Shown piece by piece: positions 35,678 through 43,846 of a stretch of 64,000 nt of DNA. The stretch comes from Hymenobacter citatus (GTDB taxonomy: Bacteria > Bacteroidota > Bacteroidia > Cytophagales > Hymenobacteraceae), in contig NZ_JACSCY010000008.1 in NCBI RefSeq assembly GCF_014333615.1, positions 1 to 64,000 of the forward strand. The letters run 5' to 3'. The position numbers and the translations under genes are program-made. The stretch's first letter is position 1. Each line of letters opens with the position of its first letter. The notes under the pieces were generated by a model. It saw nothing but the letters and a program-made list of their open reading frames with translations. It made no database searches and was not told where the DNA came from.

Positions 35678-36808
35678 TTACAACCTAGTCATCACTTGCT
35701 TCACCATTTTGTCCTTCCACTCGCGGAAGGTGCCGGCCAGGATTCGCTCCCGCGCCTGGCCTACCAGCCACAGGTAGAAGCTGAGGTTGTGGATAGAGGC
35801 AATTTGCGGGCCGAGCATTTCCTGGCTCTGAAACAGGTGACGCACGTAGCTGCGCGAGTAAAACGTACTCACGTAGCCGCCTAGTTCACGGTCAATCGGC
35901 TCGAAGTCGGTAGCCCATTTCTTGTTGGTGATATTGATGATGCCCTGCGTGGTGAACAGCATGCCGTTGCGGGCGTTGCGGGTGGGCATCACGCAGTCAA
36001 ACATATCTACGCCCAACGCTATATTCTCCAGGATATTGGCCGGCGTGCCTACCCCCATCAGGTAGCGAGGCTTATCCTGGGGTAGGATGTCGCAGACCAG
36101 CTCGGTCATTTCGTACATCAACTCGGCCGGCTCGCCCACGCTCAAGCCGCCAATGGCATTGCCTTCGCGCTGCTGCTCGGCCACAAACTCCGCCGACTTC
36201 ACCCGCAAATCCTTGAACGTGCTACCCTGCACGATGGGAAACAGCGTTTGCTGGTAGCCGTAGTGGCCCTCGGTGCTGTCGAAACGCTCGATGCAGCGCT
36301 TCAGCCAGCGGTGCGTCATGTCGAGGGAGCGGGCGGCGTAGTCGTACTCGCAGGGCCAGGGCGTGCACTCGTCGAAGGCCATCATAATGTCGGCCCCAAT
36401 GGTGCGCTGAATGTCCATCACACCCTCGGGCGAAAACAGGTGCTGCGAGCCGTCGATGTGGGAGCGAAACTTCACGCCCTCTTCCTTGATCTTGCGCGTG
36501 CCGCTCAGCGAGTACACCTGGTAGCCACCCGAGTCGGTGAGGATGGGCCGGTCCCAACCATTGAACTTGTGCAGGCCACCCGCCTGACGCAGCACATCAA
36601 GGCCAGGGCGTAAATACAGGTGGTAGGTATTGCCGAGGATAATCTGCGCCTTAATATCGTCTTTCAGGTCGCGCTGCTGCACAGCTTTCACGGTGCCGGC
36701 CGTGCCTACGGGCATGAAAATGGGCGTTTGAATGGCGCCGTGCGCGGTGTGCACTACACCGGCGCGGGCTTTGGACTGCGGGTCCTGGGCAACTAAATCG
36801 AAGGTCAT
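35678..36808 (-). CDS. tgt: tRNA-guanine transglycosylase
   Basis: 376 residues. It swaps G34 for preQ1/queuine in tRNAs with GUN anticodons. The catalytic Asp sites are visible in RPILTDSGGYQVYSLSGTRK and GVDMFDCVMPTRNARNG. At the C-terminus, where the classical enzymes have CXCXXC before SRAYLRH, this protein has ELGGYVSTFYSRSYVRHLF with no Cys, though the zinc-ligand His in IASIHNLSF is kept. The zinc site is thus altered; I believe this also occurs in other Bacteroidetes, but cannot check. The ATG at 36808 lies after a 41-bp hairpin and a -7 box. Confidence 0.93.
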   Translation of the reverse strand: MTFDLVAQDPQSKARAGVVHTAHGAIQTPIFMPVGTAGTVKAVQQRDLKDDIKAQIILGNTYHLYLRPGLDVLRQAGGLHKFNGWDRPILTDSGGYQVYSLSGTRKIKEEGVKFRSHIDGSQHLFSPEGVMDIQRTIGADIMMAFDECTPWPCEYDYAARSLDMTHRWLKRCIERFDSTEGHYGYQQTLFPIVQGSTFKDLRVKSAEFVAEQQREGNAIGGLSVGEPAELMYEMTELVCDILPQDKPRYLMGVGTPANILENIALGVDMFDCVMPTRNARNGMLFTTQGIINITNKKWATDFEPIDRELGGYVSTFYSRSYVRHLFQSQEMLGPQIASIHNLSFYLWLVGQARERILAGTFREWKDKMVKQVMTRL

Positions 36809-36819
36809 TCTGGAGGAGC

Positions 36820-36921
36820 TTCTCGCAGAGGTTCGCGGAGGGAGGCGCAGAGGTTCGCAGAGAACGATAACCGTTAAACACTGCGAACCTCTGCGCCTCC
36901 CTCCGCGAACCTCTGCGAGAA
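36820..36921. repeat. 41-bp perfect hairpin in the tgt leader
   Basis: 36820-36860 and 36881-36921 are exact reverse complements, 41 bases each, around a 20-base loop. Each arm also contains two direct copies of CGCAGAGGTTCGC. It lies between the tgt -7 box and the tgt ATG, so it would be in the 5' leader. Confidence 0.9.
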
Positions 36922-36949
36922 ATAGTATGAATCAGGGGGTAAGAATTCA

Positions 36950-36957
36950 CAAAGGTA
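36950..36957 (-). promoter_or_regulatory. -7 promoter box for tgt
   Basis: TACCTTTG on the minus strand, a full match, 141 bases before the tgt ATG. The divergent box for the glycosyltransferase lies ten bases away at 36967-36974. Confidence 0.6.
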
Positions 36958-36966
36958 ACTAATGCC

Positions 36967-36974
36967 TACTTTTG
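36967..36974 (+). promoter_or_regulatory. -7 promoter box for the glycosyltransferase
   Basis: TACTTTTG, a full match to TAnnTTTG, 19 bases before the GTG start at 36994. Confidence 0.65.
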
Positions 36975-36993
36975 CCTGCTTATTCTGTTTGCT

Positions 36994-38127
36994 GTGTTGC
37001 CACTTCCGTTTTCCCCGCTGGTATGGCTGCTGCTGGCGTGCGTGCTGGTGCAGCTGTTATACTTTGCTTACTATTTCCTACCCTTCGCCAACCGGCCACC
37101 CGAGCCCGCGGCCGAGGAACCCGGCCCCGACGAAGAACCCGTTTCGGTACTCATTTGCGCCCGCAACGAGCTGGAAAACCTGCGCCAGCTAATGCCCCTG
37201 CTGCTCCAGCAGGACTACCCCACCGGCTTCGAAGTCGTCCTCGTCGACGACCGTTCCGACGACGATACCTACCTCTACGTGCAGCAACTCACGCAGTACT
37301 ACCCCCACGTGCGGCTGGTGCAGGTGCACCGCACACCCGATGGCCTTGCACCAAAAAAATACGCCCTCACGCTGGGCATCAAAACCGCCCGTCACCCGCG
37401 CCTGCTGTTCACCGATGCCGACTGTATTCCGGCTACCAACCAGTGGCTCAGGCTGATGCAGCGCGGCTTTGCCCAACCCGCCGACATGGTACTAGGCTAC
37501 TCAGCCTATGCGCCCGCACCGAACCTGCTCAATAAGCTCATCCGTTTTGAAACCTTAATTACCGGAGCGCAGTATCTGTCGTTTGCCTGGCGTGGTAAGC
37601 CCTACATGGGCGTGGGCCGCAACCTGGCCTACACGCAGCAAGCCTTCCGCTCCACCAAAGGGTTTGCATCTCACATCCGCAGCCTCAGTGGCGACGACGA
37701 CTTGCTGGTGCAGGATGCCGTAGCCCAGGGTGCCCGGGTGGCCGTGGTGGCCGAGCCCAGTGCCCATACCCTCAGTGAGCCAGCGGCAACGTGGGGCGCC
37801 TGGTGGCGGCAAAAACGTCGGCATTTGTCGGCTGGTAAGCGCTACCGTTTCGCCGATAGATGGCGGGTAGGAAACTTTATTGGTACTAATCTGCTTTTTT
37901 ATTTCACTGCGTTTGGACTGTTATTTTCCCGCCCCGATTGGATACCTTTGGCTGTCTTATGGTCGTTACGGACCGGTATCATGCTGCTGACCTATCACCG
38001 ATTGGGACGCCGCCTTGACGACCGCCTACCCCCGGCGCTGCTGCCCGTGCTCGACGCCATCTATTCTTTCTACTATCTAGCCCTGGGAACCTCGCTGTTC
38101 CTTCACCGCACGCTCCGATGGAAGTAA
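36994..38127 (+). CDS. membrane glycosyltransferase, GT2 family
   Basis: 377 residues. One N-terminal membrane helix (LVWLLLACVLVQLLYFAYYF), then a GT-A domain with VSVLICARNELENLRQLMPL, the DDRSDDDT and TDADCIPA acid sites, GDDDLLVQDAVAQGARV and WWRQKRRHLSAGKRYR. Two or three C-terminal membrane segments follow. It uses an NDP-sugar at the inner membrane; product unknown. The start is GTG at 36994, supported by the -7 box just upstream. Its end overlaps the next gene by 10 bases. Confidence 0.85.
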   Translation: MLPLPFSPLVWLLLACVLVQLLYFAYYFLPFANRPPEPAAEEPGPDEEPVSVLICARNELENLRQLMPLLLQQDYPTGFEVVLVDDRSDDDTYLYVQQLTQYYPHVRLVQVHRTPDGLAPKKYALTLGIKTARHPRLLFTDADCIPATNQWLRLMQRGFAQPADMVLGYSAYAPAPNLLNKLIRFETLITGAQYLSFAWRGKPYMGVGRNLAYTQQAFRSTKGFASHIRSLSGDDDLLVQDAVAQGARVAVVAEPSAHTLSEPAATWGAWWRQKRRHLSAGKRYRFADRWRVGNFIGTNLLFYFTAFGLLFSRPDWIPLAVLWSLRTGIMLLTYHRLGRRLDDRLPPALLPVLDAIYSFYYLALGTSLFLHRTLRWK

Positions 38128-38741
38128 ACAATCAGGAAATACAGAAGCAATTCTCCGCCAAAGCCAAGCACGATTTCAAGCTGATTCGTGCCGCCGTAGA
38201 GCAGGGCGATGAGAAGGCCTACGCCGAACTGATGCAGATCTACAAGAAACCCGTGTATCACGTGGTATTGAAGATGGTGCGCAACGCCGACGACGCCGAA
38301 GACCTTACGATTGAGGCCTTTGCTAAAGCCTTCCGCAACCTGCACAAGTTCAACCCCGAGTATGCGTTCAGCACTTGGCTGTTCCGCATCGCTACCAACA
38401 ACTGCATCGACTTTATTCGCAAGAATAAAATCAAAACGATGTCGATTGACTCGGCCATCAAGATTGACAACGGCGACGAAATCACCATCGATTTCCGCGA
38501 CGGCAACCTCAACCCGGCCGAAAACGCCATCAAAAACCAGAAAATCGAAATCATGCAGCACGTGGTATCACGGCTGCCCGATAAGTACCAACGCCTCGTG
38601 ACGCTACGCTATTTCGATGAGCTGAGCTATGAGGAAATTGCCCAGGAGCTGAAAGCCCCCCTCGGCACCGTGAAAGCCCAGCTGCACCGCGCCCGCGAGC
38701 TGCTCTATGACATGGTAAAGAACAAGAAGCACATTATCTGA
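38118..38741 (+). CDS. RNA polymerase sigma factor, ECF type
   Basis: 207 residues. Region 2 (about 35-105) includes YKKPVYHVVLKMVRNADDAE, DLTIEAFAKAFRNLHKF and STWLFRIATNNCIDFIRK. Region 4 (about 145-200) includes LPDKYQRLVTLRYFDELSYE and EIAQELKAPLGTVKAQLHRA. No anti-sigma gene follows. It starts inside the end of the glycosyltransferase gene and is probably co-transcribed. It ends at a terminator. Confidence 0.9.
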   Translation: MEVNNQEIQKQFSAKAKHDFKLIRAAVEQGDEKAYAELMQIYKKPVYHVVLKMVRNADDAEDLTIEAFAKAFRNLHKFNPEYAFSTWLFRIATNNCIDFIRKNKIKTMSIDSAIKIDNGDEITIDFRDGNLNPAENAIKNQKIEIMQHVVSRLPDKYQRLVTLRYFDELSYEEIAQELKAPLGTVKAQLHRARELLYDMVKNKKHII

Positions 38742-38760
38742 TGTGCTGATGATTAATTTG

Positions 38761-38788
38761 AAAAGCCCCGGCCTTGGTCGGGGCTTTT
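38761..38788 (+). terminator. sigma-factor terminator
   Basis: Arms AAAAGCCCCG and CGGGGCTTTT with a short loop and a further T. It lies 20 bases after the stop. Confidence 0.85.
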
Positions 38789-38806
38789 TGTTTGGGTTGA
38801 AACCAT

Positions 38807-38943
38807 CTGTCATCCTGAGCATGTGGCGCATCAAGCCAGCGACGAAGGACCTTCCCTCTCACGTGAGAACAAACCGTTGAACAACTGATGAAACAACGAC
38901 TCGTCCTAGCGTGAGAAGGTCCTTCGCAAGCTCAGGATGACAG
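38807..38943. repeat. long palindrome, family A, with an insertion in one arm
   Basis: Arms CTGTCATCCTGAG and the complement, but the left arm carries about 23 extra bases (ATGTGGCGCATCAAGCCAGC and more) between GAGC and GAAGGACC that have no partner on the right. The centre has AACGACTCGT on the right. It ends shortly before the rsmG promoter box. Confidence 0.8.
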
Positions 38944-38965
38944 TGCGGTTACTATGCAGCTGTAC

Positions 38966-38973
38966 TATCTTTG
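38966..38973 (+). promoter_or_regulatory. -7 promoter box for rsmG
   Basis: TATCTTTG, a full match, only eight bases before the ATG at 38982. As with the methyltransferase at 10390, the mRNA would be almost leaderless. Confidence 0.7.
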
Positions 38974-38981
38974 CCCGCATC

Positions 38982-39602
38982 ATGGACATCCTCTTCCGCT
39001 ACTTTCCTACCCTCACCGACCACCAACGCGACCAGTTCCGCCAGCTCGAAACCGAGTTCCGCAGCTGGAACGAGCGCGTGAACCTCATCGCCCGCACCGA
39101 CGTGGAAAACCTGGCCGAGCGCCATTTTCTGCACTCGCTGGGCATTGCCAAGGTGATAGAGTTTCCGGCGGGTTCGTCGGTGCTGGATGTGGGCACGGGC
39201 GGCGGCCTACCCGGCTTGCCGCTGGCTATCCTGTTTCCGGAGGTGAAATTTCACCTGGTAGATAGCATTGGCAAGAAAATCAGGGCAGTGGAAGGCATGG
39301 CTGAGGCCCTGCACCTCACCAACGTGACGGCCGAGCAAATTCGCGCCGAGCAGCTGCACACCAAATACGACTACGTAGTGAGCCGCGCTGTAGCCCGCCT
39401 CGCCACCTTTCATACTTGGATTGCCCACCGTTACAAGCCCCACGCCGCTGCTAACAGTGGCCTCTACTACCTCAAAGGTGGCGACCTAACCGAGGAAATT
39501 GCTGAGTCTGGCCTAAAAGCGCATATTACCGATCTAAGCGACTTCTTCGCGGAGGAGTTTTTTGAGACGAAGAAGGTGGTGTTTGTGCCGGCAAAGAGAT
39601 GA
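38982..39602 (+). CDS. rsmG: 16S rRNA m7G527 methyltransferase
   Basis: 206 residues. It methylates N7 of G527 in 16S rRNA. The SAM motif is SSVLDVGTGGGLPGLPLAIL; further motifs are HLVDSIGKKIRAVEGMAE and YDYVVSRAVARLATFHTWIA. The start is ATG at 38982 (MDILFRYFPTLTDHQRDQF), because the promoter box lies between it and the earlier start; the additional 15 codons would run into the repeat. Confidence 0.95.
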   Translation: MDILFRYFPTLTDHQRDQFRQLETEFRSWNERVNLIARTDVENLAERHFLHSLGIAKVIEFPAGSSVLDVGTGGGLPGLPLAILFPEVKFHLVDSIGKKIRAVEGMAEALHLTNVTAEQIRAEQLHTKYDYVVSRAVARLATFHTWIAHRYKPHAAANSGLYYLKGGDLTEEIAESGLKAHITDLSDFFAEEFFETKKVVFVPAKR

Positions 39603-39707
39603 TGACCTCTTATTTAAAGGGACCGTTCAATAAATGTTATAGCTTCTTTAGTCTGTTAGTTCCGCTGCTATTTTGGTGTCGTTGAGCCTTATTGTCTGTG
39701 ATCTGTG

Positions 39708-40223
39708 ATGAAGATTCTTCTTTTCTCCCTGTTCTTGACTGGCTTGTTTGTGCTTCAGCCGTTCCTCATTCAGGCTCAGCAACAACGACAAGTGAAAAAA
39801 GCAACAGCTTCTACCCATTCCGCGAATACACCAGCCGTTTCGCCAAATGATTTAGGCGAGGCGAGCTGCATTTGTGGCTTTCCTTGTGCGGCACTGTCTC
39901 CTGCTTTAGACACCTATAGCTGTGTTGAACGGATGCCAATGCCACCACAAGGTTACATAGCGTTTTCGCGGGCTGTCGCAAGCCAAGTGCAACCTCCCAT
40001 CAATCAGCCTCAGCTAACAGGAAGGGTATGGGCCACCTTTGTGGTGACCAAGACGGGAGAGCTAACCGACTTCAAGATCTCGAAAGGTCTCTCCCCAGCC
40101 TATGACGCTGAAGCATTACGCGTACTACAACAGCAGCAACCTTGGACGCCAGGCTATCAAAGTGGTCAAGCTGTGCGAGTGCAAATTTTAACCTATGTAC
40201 CGTATGCCTCGGCACAACATTAG
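39708..40223 (+). CDS. secreted protein with a TonB-type C-terminal domain
   Basis: 171 residues. A signal peptide (MKILLFSLFLTGLFVLQPFL) is followed by a Gln/Lys/Thr-rich stretch with four Cys residues (about 50-72) and a TonB C-terminal domain (about 95-168, GRVWATFVVTKTGELTDFKI and PWTPGYQSGQAVRVQILTYV). TonB of the usual type has an uncleaved anchor; here the domain seems free or lipid-independent. Composition is less GC-rich than in the neighbours, which may point to a newer gene. Start is ATG at 39708, after an in-frame GTG. Confidence 0.75.
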   Translation: MKILLFSLFLTGLFVLQPFLIQAQQQRQVKKATASTHSANTPAVSPNDLGEASCICGFPCAALSPALDTYSCVERMPMPPQGYIAFSRAVASQVQPPINQPQLTGRVWATFVVTKTGELTDFKISKGLSPAYDAEALRVLQQQQPWTPGYQSGQAVRVQILTYVPYASAQH

Positions 40224-40319
40224 CCTCACAGAAGTGCAGAGAGAACAGCCTTTGGAAAGAGGCATGAACTCATAACCCCAGAGTCAGCATAGTAAGAATA
40301 GTACTATGTATTTATGCGT

Positions 40320-40349
40320 ATAACAACAGGCTATAAGTTGTTATTTTTC
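40320..40349 (+). terminator. possible terminator of the TonB-domain gene
   Basis: A weak stem, ATAACAAC with GTTGTTAT, followed by TTTTT. It lies about 100 bases after the stop. Confidence 0.5.
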
Positions 40350-40402
40350 CAAAGCCTGTCCGAGAAGTAAAAATTATATTGAGGTATAATTTCCCCCTCT
40401 AA

Positions 40403-41386
40403 TCACCCCGGTACCCTTGCCGTCAAAAACTCAATGGCCCGGCGTTCTGAGTAATACTTGCCATCGGGCGTGCCCTCCGCAAAACCCACGTGCCCGCCAG
40501 CGGGCGGCGTTTCCAGGAACACGTACTGGCTACGCGCTGCCACGTCGCGGGGGTAGCAGGTAGGGGCCAGGAAGGGGTCGTTTTGGGCATTTACCAGCAG
40601 GGTAGGAATGCGGATGCGGCTGAGGTAGCGGCCAGAGCTGGCCGTCTCGTAGTACTCGTCGGCTGATTGGAAGCCGTGCATGGGCGCCGTGAAGCGGGCG
40701 TCGAACTCCGGAAAATCGCGCAGCAGATCAATGCCCTCCAAGTCTACCTGGCCGGGTAGCAGCTCCGCTTTCTGCCGCATCTTGGTTCGCAACGATTTCA
40801 TAAAGCGCGCCATGTACACGCGGTTTGCGGGGCGGGCAATCTGGTAGGAACTGGCTTTTAAATCGGTAGGAACTGAAAAGACGGCGGCCCGCGCCACTTG
40901 GGGCGGCACCCGCTCGGGATTTTCGCCCAGATACTTCAGCGTCACGTTGCCGCCGGCCGAAAAACCCGTTAGGAACACGCGCTGGTAGCGGCCGGTAGCC
41001 AGCGCGTACCGCAGCACGAAATCCAGGTCGTCGGTGTCGCCGAGGTGGTAGGAGCGGAGCAGGCGGTTCATTTCGCCGCTACAGCTGCGGTAATTCCAGG
41101 CTAGCGCATCAAAGCCGGCGTTGTTGAGCGCCCGCACCATGCCGCGCACGTAGGGCCGCGAGGCGTCGCCTTCCAGCCCGTGCGACACAACACCCAGCGT
41201 GTCGCGCGCTTCGCCAGCCGGCCGCGACCAGTCGAGGTCCAGAAAGTCGCCGTCTTCGGTTTCTACCCGCTCGCGCTGGTAGCGCACCTCCGGCACTGAA
41301 CGCCACAAGCTGGGCACGATGGTTTGCAAGTGGCCGTTGAACAGGTAGAACGGCGGCTGGTAGCGGGATTCAGCAATAACGGGCAT
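40403..41386 (-). CDS. alpha/beta hydrolase, YheT family
   Basis: 327 residues. The start PPFYLFNGHLQTIVPSLWRS is the YheT/EMB8 signature. The nucleophile is GFSAGGNVTLKYLGENP, the Asp is in LLVNAQNDPFLAPTCYP, and the His in PPAGGHVGFAEGTPDGKYYS. No signal peptide. The family are putative carboxylesterases of unclear substrate. It begins at ATG 41386 and lies alone. Confidence 0.92.
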   Translation of the reverse strand: MPVIAESRYQPPFYLFNGHLQTIVPSLWRSVPEVRYQRERVETEDGDFLDLDWSRPAGEARDTLGVVSHGLEGDASRPYVRGMVRALNNAGFDALAWNYRSCSGEMNRLLRSYHLGDTDDLDFVLRYALATGRYQRVFLTGFSAGGNVTLKYLGENPERVPPQVARAAVFSVPTDLKASSYQIARPANRVYMARFMKSLRTKMRQKAELLPGQVDLEGIDLLRDFPEFDARFTAPMHGFQSADEYYETASSGRYLSRIRIPTLLVNAQNDPFLAPTCYPRDVAARSQYVFLETPPAGGHVGFAEGTPDGKYYSERRAIEFLTARVPG

Positions 41387-41503
41387 GGCAGATGGCGGCT
41401 ATGGAAAGCGAAGTAAGCAGGCAGAAAAGCCAGTACGATGTTTAAAGATAACAAAACAAGTCGTCATGCATACTATTGCTGACTACTGTATAGAAGGGTA
41501 GGG

Positions 41504-41596
41504 CGTCATTTCGACCGCAGGGAGAAATCTTGCGTGCTGACGAATGATACTATCTATTGTCAGCGCGCGAGATTTCTCCCTGCGGTCGAAATGACG
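41504..41596. repeat. long palindrome, family B
   Basis: Arms CGTCATTTCGACCGCAGGGA and TCCCTGCGGTCGAAATGACG, with mismatches near the loop. It lies between the YheT and rpsT genes, 30 bases ahead of the rpsT -33 box. Confidence 0.8.
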
Positions 41597-41627
41597 GTCC
41601 ATGATGCACGTAATTCCTCCTGTACTG

Positions 41628-41658
41628 TTTGCTAATTCCATTGAAAGCCGTACCTTTG
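41628..41658 (+). promoter_or_regulatory. rpsT promoter
   Basis: TTTG at 41628-41631 and TACCTTTG at 41651-41658 with 19 bases between: the full Bacteroidetes -33/-7 arrangement. The leader would be about 42 bases. Confidence 0.85.
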
Positions 41659-41706
41659 CCACCCCAACTGAACTGAAACAGAGCAGAACGTACCTATTTC
41701 AACCCC

Positions 41707-41964
41707 ATGGCAAACCACAAATCGGCCCTCAAGCGCATCCGTTCCAACGAAGCTAAGCGCGTATTGAACCGTTACCAGGCCAAATCGACCCGCACCGCTA
41801 TCAAAAAGCTACGTGCTACTACAAACCAATCCGAAGCACAGGAGCAGCTGAAGAAGGTTTCGTCGATGCTGGACCGGCTGGCTAAGAAGAACATTATTCA
41901 CAAGAACAAAGCCGCTAACAATAAGTCGAGCCTGGCTAAGTTCGTAAGCTCGCTGGCCGCTTAA
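41707..41964 (+). CDS. rpsT: 30S ribosomal protein S20
   Basis: 85 residues, basic and helical. The opening MANHKSALKRIRSNEAKRVL and the later KNIIHKNKAANNKSSLAKFV are family signatures. It binds 16S rRNA in the small subunit. It has its own promoter and terminator. Confidence 0.97.
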   Translation: MANHKSALKRIRSNEAKRVLNRYQAKSTRTAIKKLRATTNQSEAQEQLKKVSSMLDRLAKKNIIHKNKAANNKSSLAKFVSSLAA

Positions 41965-42000
41965 GGCGACTTTTTCCAGCGTTCCTGCTCTTTTTAATAG

Positions 42001-42033
42001 AAAAGGCCCCGTGCGTAAGCGTGGGGCCTTTTT
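42001..42033 (+). terminator. rpsT terminator
   Basis: Arms AAAAGGCCCC and GGGGCCTTTT with a 13-base loop and a T run. Confidence 0.85.
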
Positions 42034-42080
42034 GTCTGAACCACGGATTCGCTCGAATTTATCGGATTACACGAATTTCG

Positions 42081-42280
42081 AATCACGGATTCGCTCGGAT
42101 TAAAGCGGATTTCACGGATTTTGTGGACGATCTATCCTTATCCTTATTACCTCTCAACTCTACATAGTTGCCTTAATTGTCAGCAGAACAAAAGCGGCTG
42201 CCCAAATTGGGCAGCCGCTTTTGTTTGTAATCGTCCACAAAATCCGTGAAATCCGCTTTAATCCGAGCGAATCCGTGATT
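42081..42280. repeat. 50-bp perfect inverted repeat between rpsT and pyk
   Basis: 42081-42130 (AATCACGGATTCGCTCGGAT onward) and 42231-42280 are exact reverse complements. An imperfect, shorter piece of the same sequence (CACGGATTCGCTCG) precedes it at 42042-42055. A second hairpin terminator sits inside at 42188-42224. The repeat ends 4 bases before the pyk stop. Confidence 0.9.
42188..42224. terminator. terminator inside the 50-bp repeat
   Basis: Arms ACAAAAGCGGCTGCCC and GGGCAGCCGCTTTTGT around AAATT. It faces the pyk gene end and is likely its terminator; its symmetry means it would work both ways. Confidence 0.8.
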
Positions 42281-42284
42281 ATGA

Positions 42285-43724
42285 CTACGCTACGCTCACT
42301 TTTACCATGTTGGTCTTGCCTTTCTCCGTAATCGGCATAGAGGCGGTGTTGATGAACACGTCGCCTTTTTGCAGGTGGCCGGTGGTGGTGAGAATGTTCT
42401 TGAGGTCATCGATGGTGCTGTCGGTGCTGTTCATGCGGTCGTAGTAGAACGCGCGCACGCCCCACACGAGGCTCAGAACCGTAAGCAGGTCGCGATTGTC
42501 GGTGAAGATGAAAATGTCCGCTTTGGGGCGATATTTTGATAGTTGGAAAGCCGTGTAGCCGCGATGCGTCATGCCGGTAATGGCCTTGGCGCCCGTGTTT
42601 TTGGCCAAGTGACCCGCCGCCGACAAGAGGCTATCTACCATAAAGCCAGGCGCAGAGGAGTCGATGGGCACCCAGTGGTTGAAGATGGTTTCCGACTTGC
42701 TTTCCACGCTCCGAATGATAGCTACCATCTGCCGGATAACCTCAATGGGGTAGGCACCTACGGCGGTTTCGGCGGAGAGCATCACGGCGTCGGTACCGTC
42801 GAGCACGGCGTTGGCCACGTCGTTGGTTTCAGCGCGGGTAGGGCGAGGGGCCGTAATCATGCTCTCCATCATCTGGGTAGCCACAATCACGGGTTTGCCG
42901 GCCTTATTGCACTTCTGGATAATCATCTTCTGCGCCAAGGGCACTTCGCCGCCGGCAATTTCCACGCCCAGGTCGCCGCGGGCTACCATCACGGCATCCG
43001 TGAGGGCAATGATTTCGTCGACGTTGCGCAGGCCCTCGGGCGTCTCGATTTTGGCTATGACGCGGGTTTGCTTGCCGGCTTCGGCAATCAGCGACTTAAT
43101 AAAACGAATGTCTTCGGCGCGACGCGCAAACGACAGCGCCACCCAGTCCACGTCGTTTTCCAGGCCAAACTTCAGATCGGCAATGTCCTTCTCCGTCATG
43201 GAAGGGGCCGATACGTCGGAGTCGGGTAGGTTGATGCCTTTGCGGGGCTTCACGGTGCCGCCGTAGACAACTTCCACGTCTACCTCTTTCTCGCGGTCGG
43301 TGGCCAGCACGCGCAGCTCAATCTTGCCGTCGTCAATCAGAATCGCATCGCCGGGCTTCACGTCGCGGGCCAGGCCCAGGTAGATCGTACTCAGGCGCTC
43401 GGCCGTGCTGATTTCCTTTTCGCCACACACCAGTTTAATCTTGTCGCCAGCCTTGATTTCTACGCTGCCGCCTTCTACTTCTCCCAAACGGATTTTTGGT
43501 CCCTGCAAGTCCTGTAGCAGCCCCGTATTGGTGCGCAGGTCTTTGTTGAGGCGACGCACGGTATTGATAACATTCAGGTGCGTTTCGTGCTCGCCGTGCG
43601 AGAAATTCAGGCGAAATACGTTGACGCCCTCGCGAATCAGGGCCCCCAGGCGCTCGTACGTGTCAGAAGCCGGACCAACGGTGGCTACAATCTTGGTCTT
43701 ATTGAAATAAGGGCGTGGTTCCAT
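42285..43724 (-). CDS. pyk: pyruvate kinase
   Basis: 479 residues. The last step of glycolysis. The N-terminus MEPRPYFNKTKIVATVGPAS fits the family start, so ATG at 43724 is used although the frame opens 24 codons earlier. The signature VIAKIETPEGLRNVDEIIAL and VARGDLGVEIAGGEVPLAQK hold the catalytic Lys and metal Glu. The usual B domain and the C-terminal regulatory domain are present. The IPExxxVDY gene follows upstream in the same direction. Confidence 0.97.
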   Translation of the reverse strand: MEPRPYFNKTKIVATVGPASDTYERLGALIREGVNVFRLNFSHGEHETHLNVINTVRRLNKDLRTNTGLLQDLQGPKIRLGEVEGGSVEIKAGDKIKLVCGEKEISTAERLSTIYLGLARDVKPGDAILIDDGKIELRVLATDREKEVDVEVVYGGTVKPRKGINLPDSDVSAPSMTEKDIADLKFGLENDVDWVALSFARRAEDIRFIKSLIAEAGKQTRVIAKIETPEGLRNVDEIIALTDAVMVARGDLGVEIAGGEVPLAQKMIIQKCNKAGKPVIVATQMMESMITAPRPTRAETNDVANAVLDGTDAVMLSAETAVGAYPIEVIRQMVAIIRSVESKSETIFNHWVPIDSSAPGFMVDSLLSAAGHLAKNTGAKAITGMTHRGYTAFQLSKYRPKADIFIFTDNRDLLTVLSLVWGVRAFYYDRMNSTDSTIDDLKNILTTTGHLQKGDVFINTASMPITEKGKTNMVKVSVA

Positions 43725-43793
43725 GCAAGAGAAGAAAAGAATGGTATGTCTGGTGGTACGAAAAAACAGGGTAGCGTGCGAAGCACAGTGCCA

Positions 43794-43801
43794 CAAAGGT
43801 A
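43794..43801 (-). promoter_or_regulatory. -7 promoter box for pyk
   Basis: TACCTTTG on the minus strand, a full match, 69 bases before the ATG at 43724. It supports the shorter start, since the longer frame would begin at the box itself. Confidence 0.65.
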
Positions 43802-43846
43802 GCGGAACCTAAGGCTTCTGCCTCAGGTCAACGGGGTAGGGGTCTG

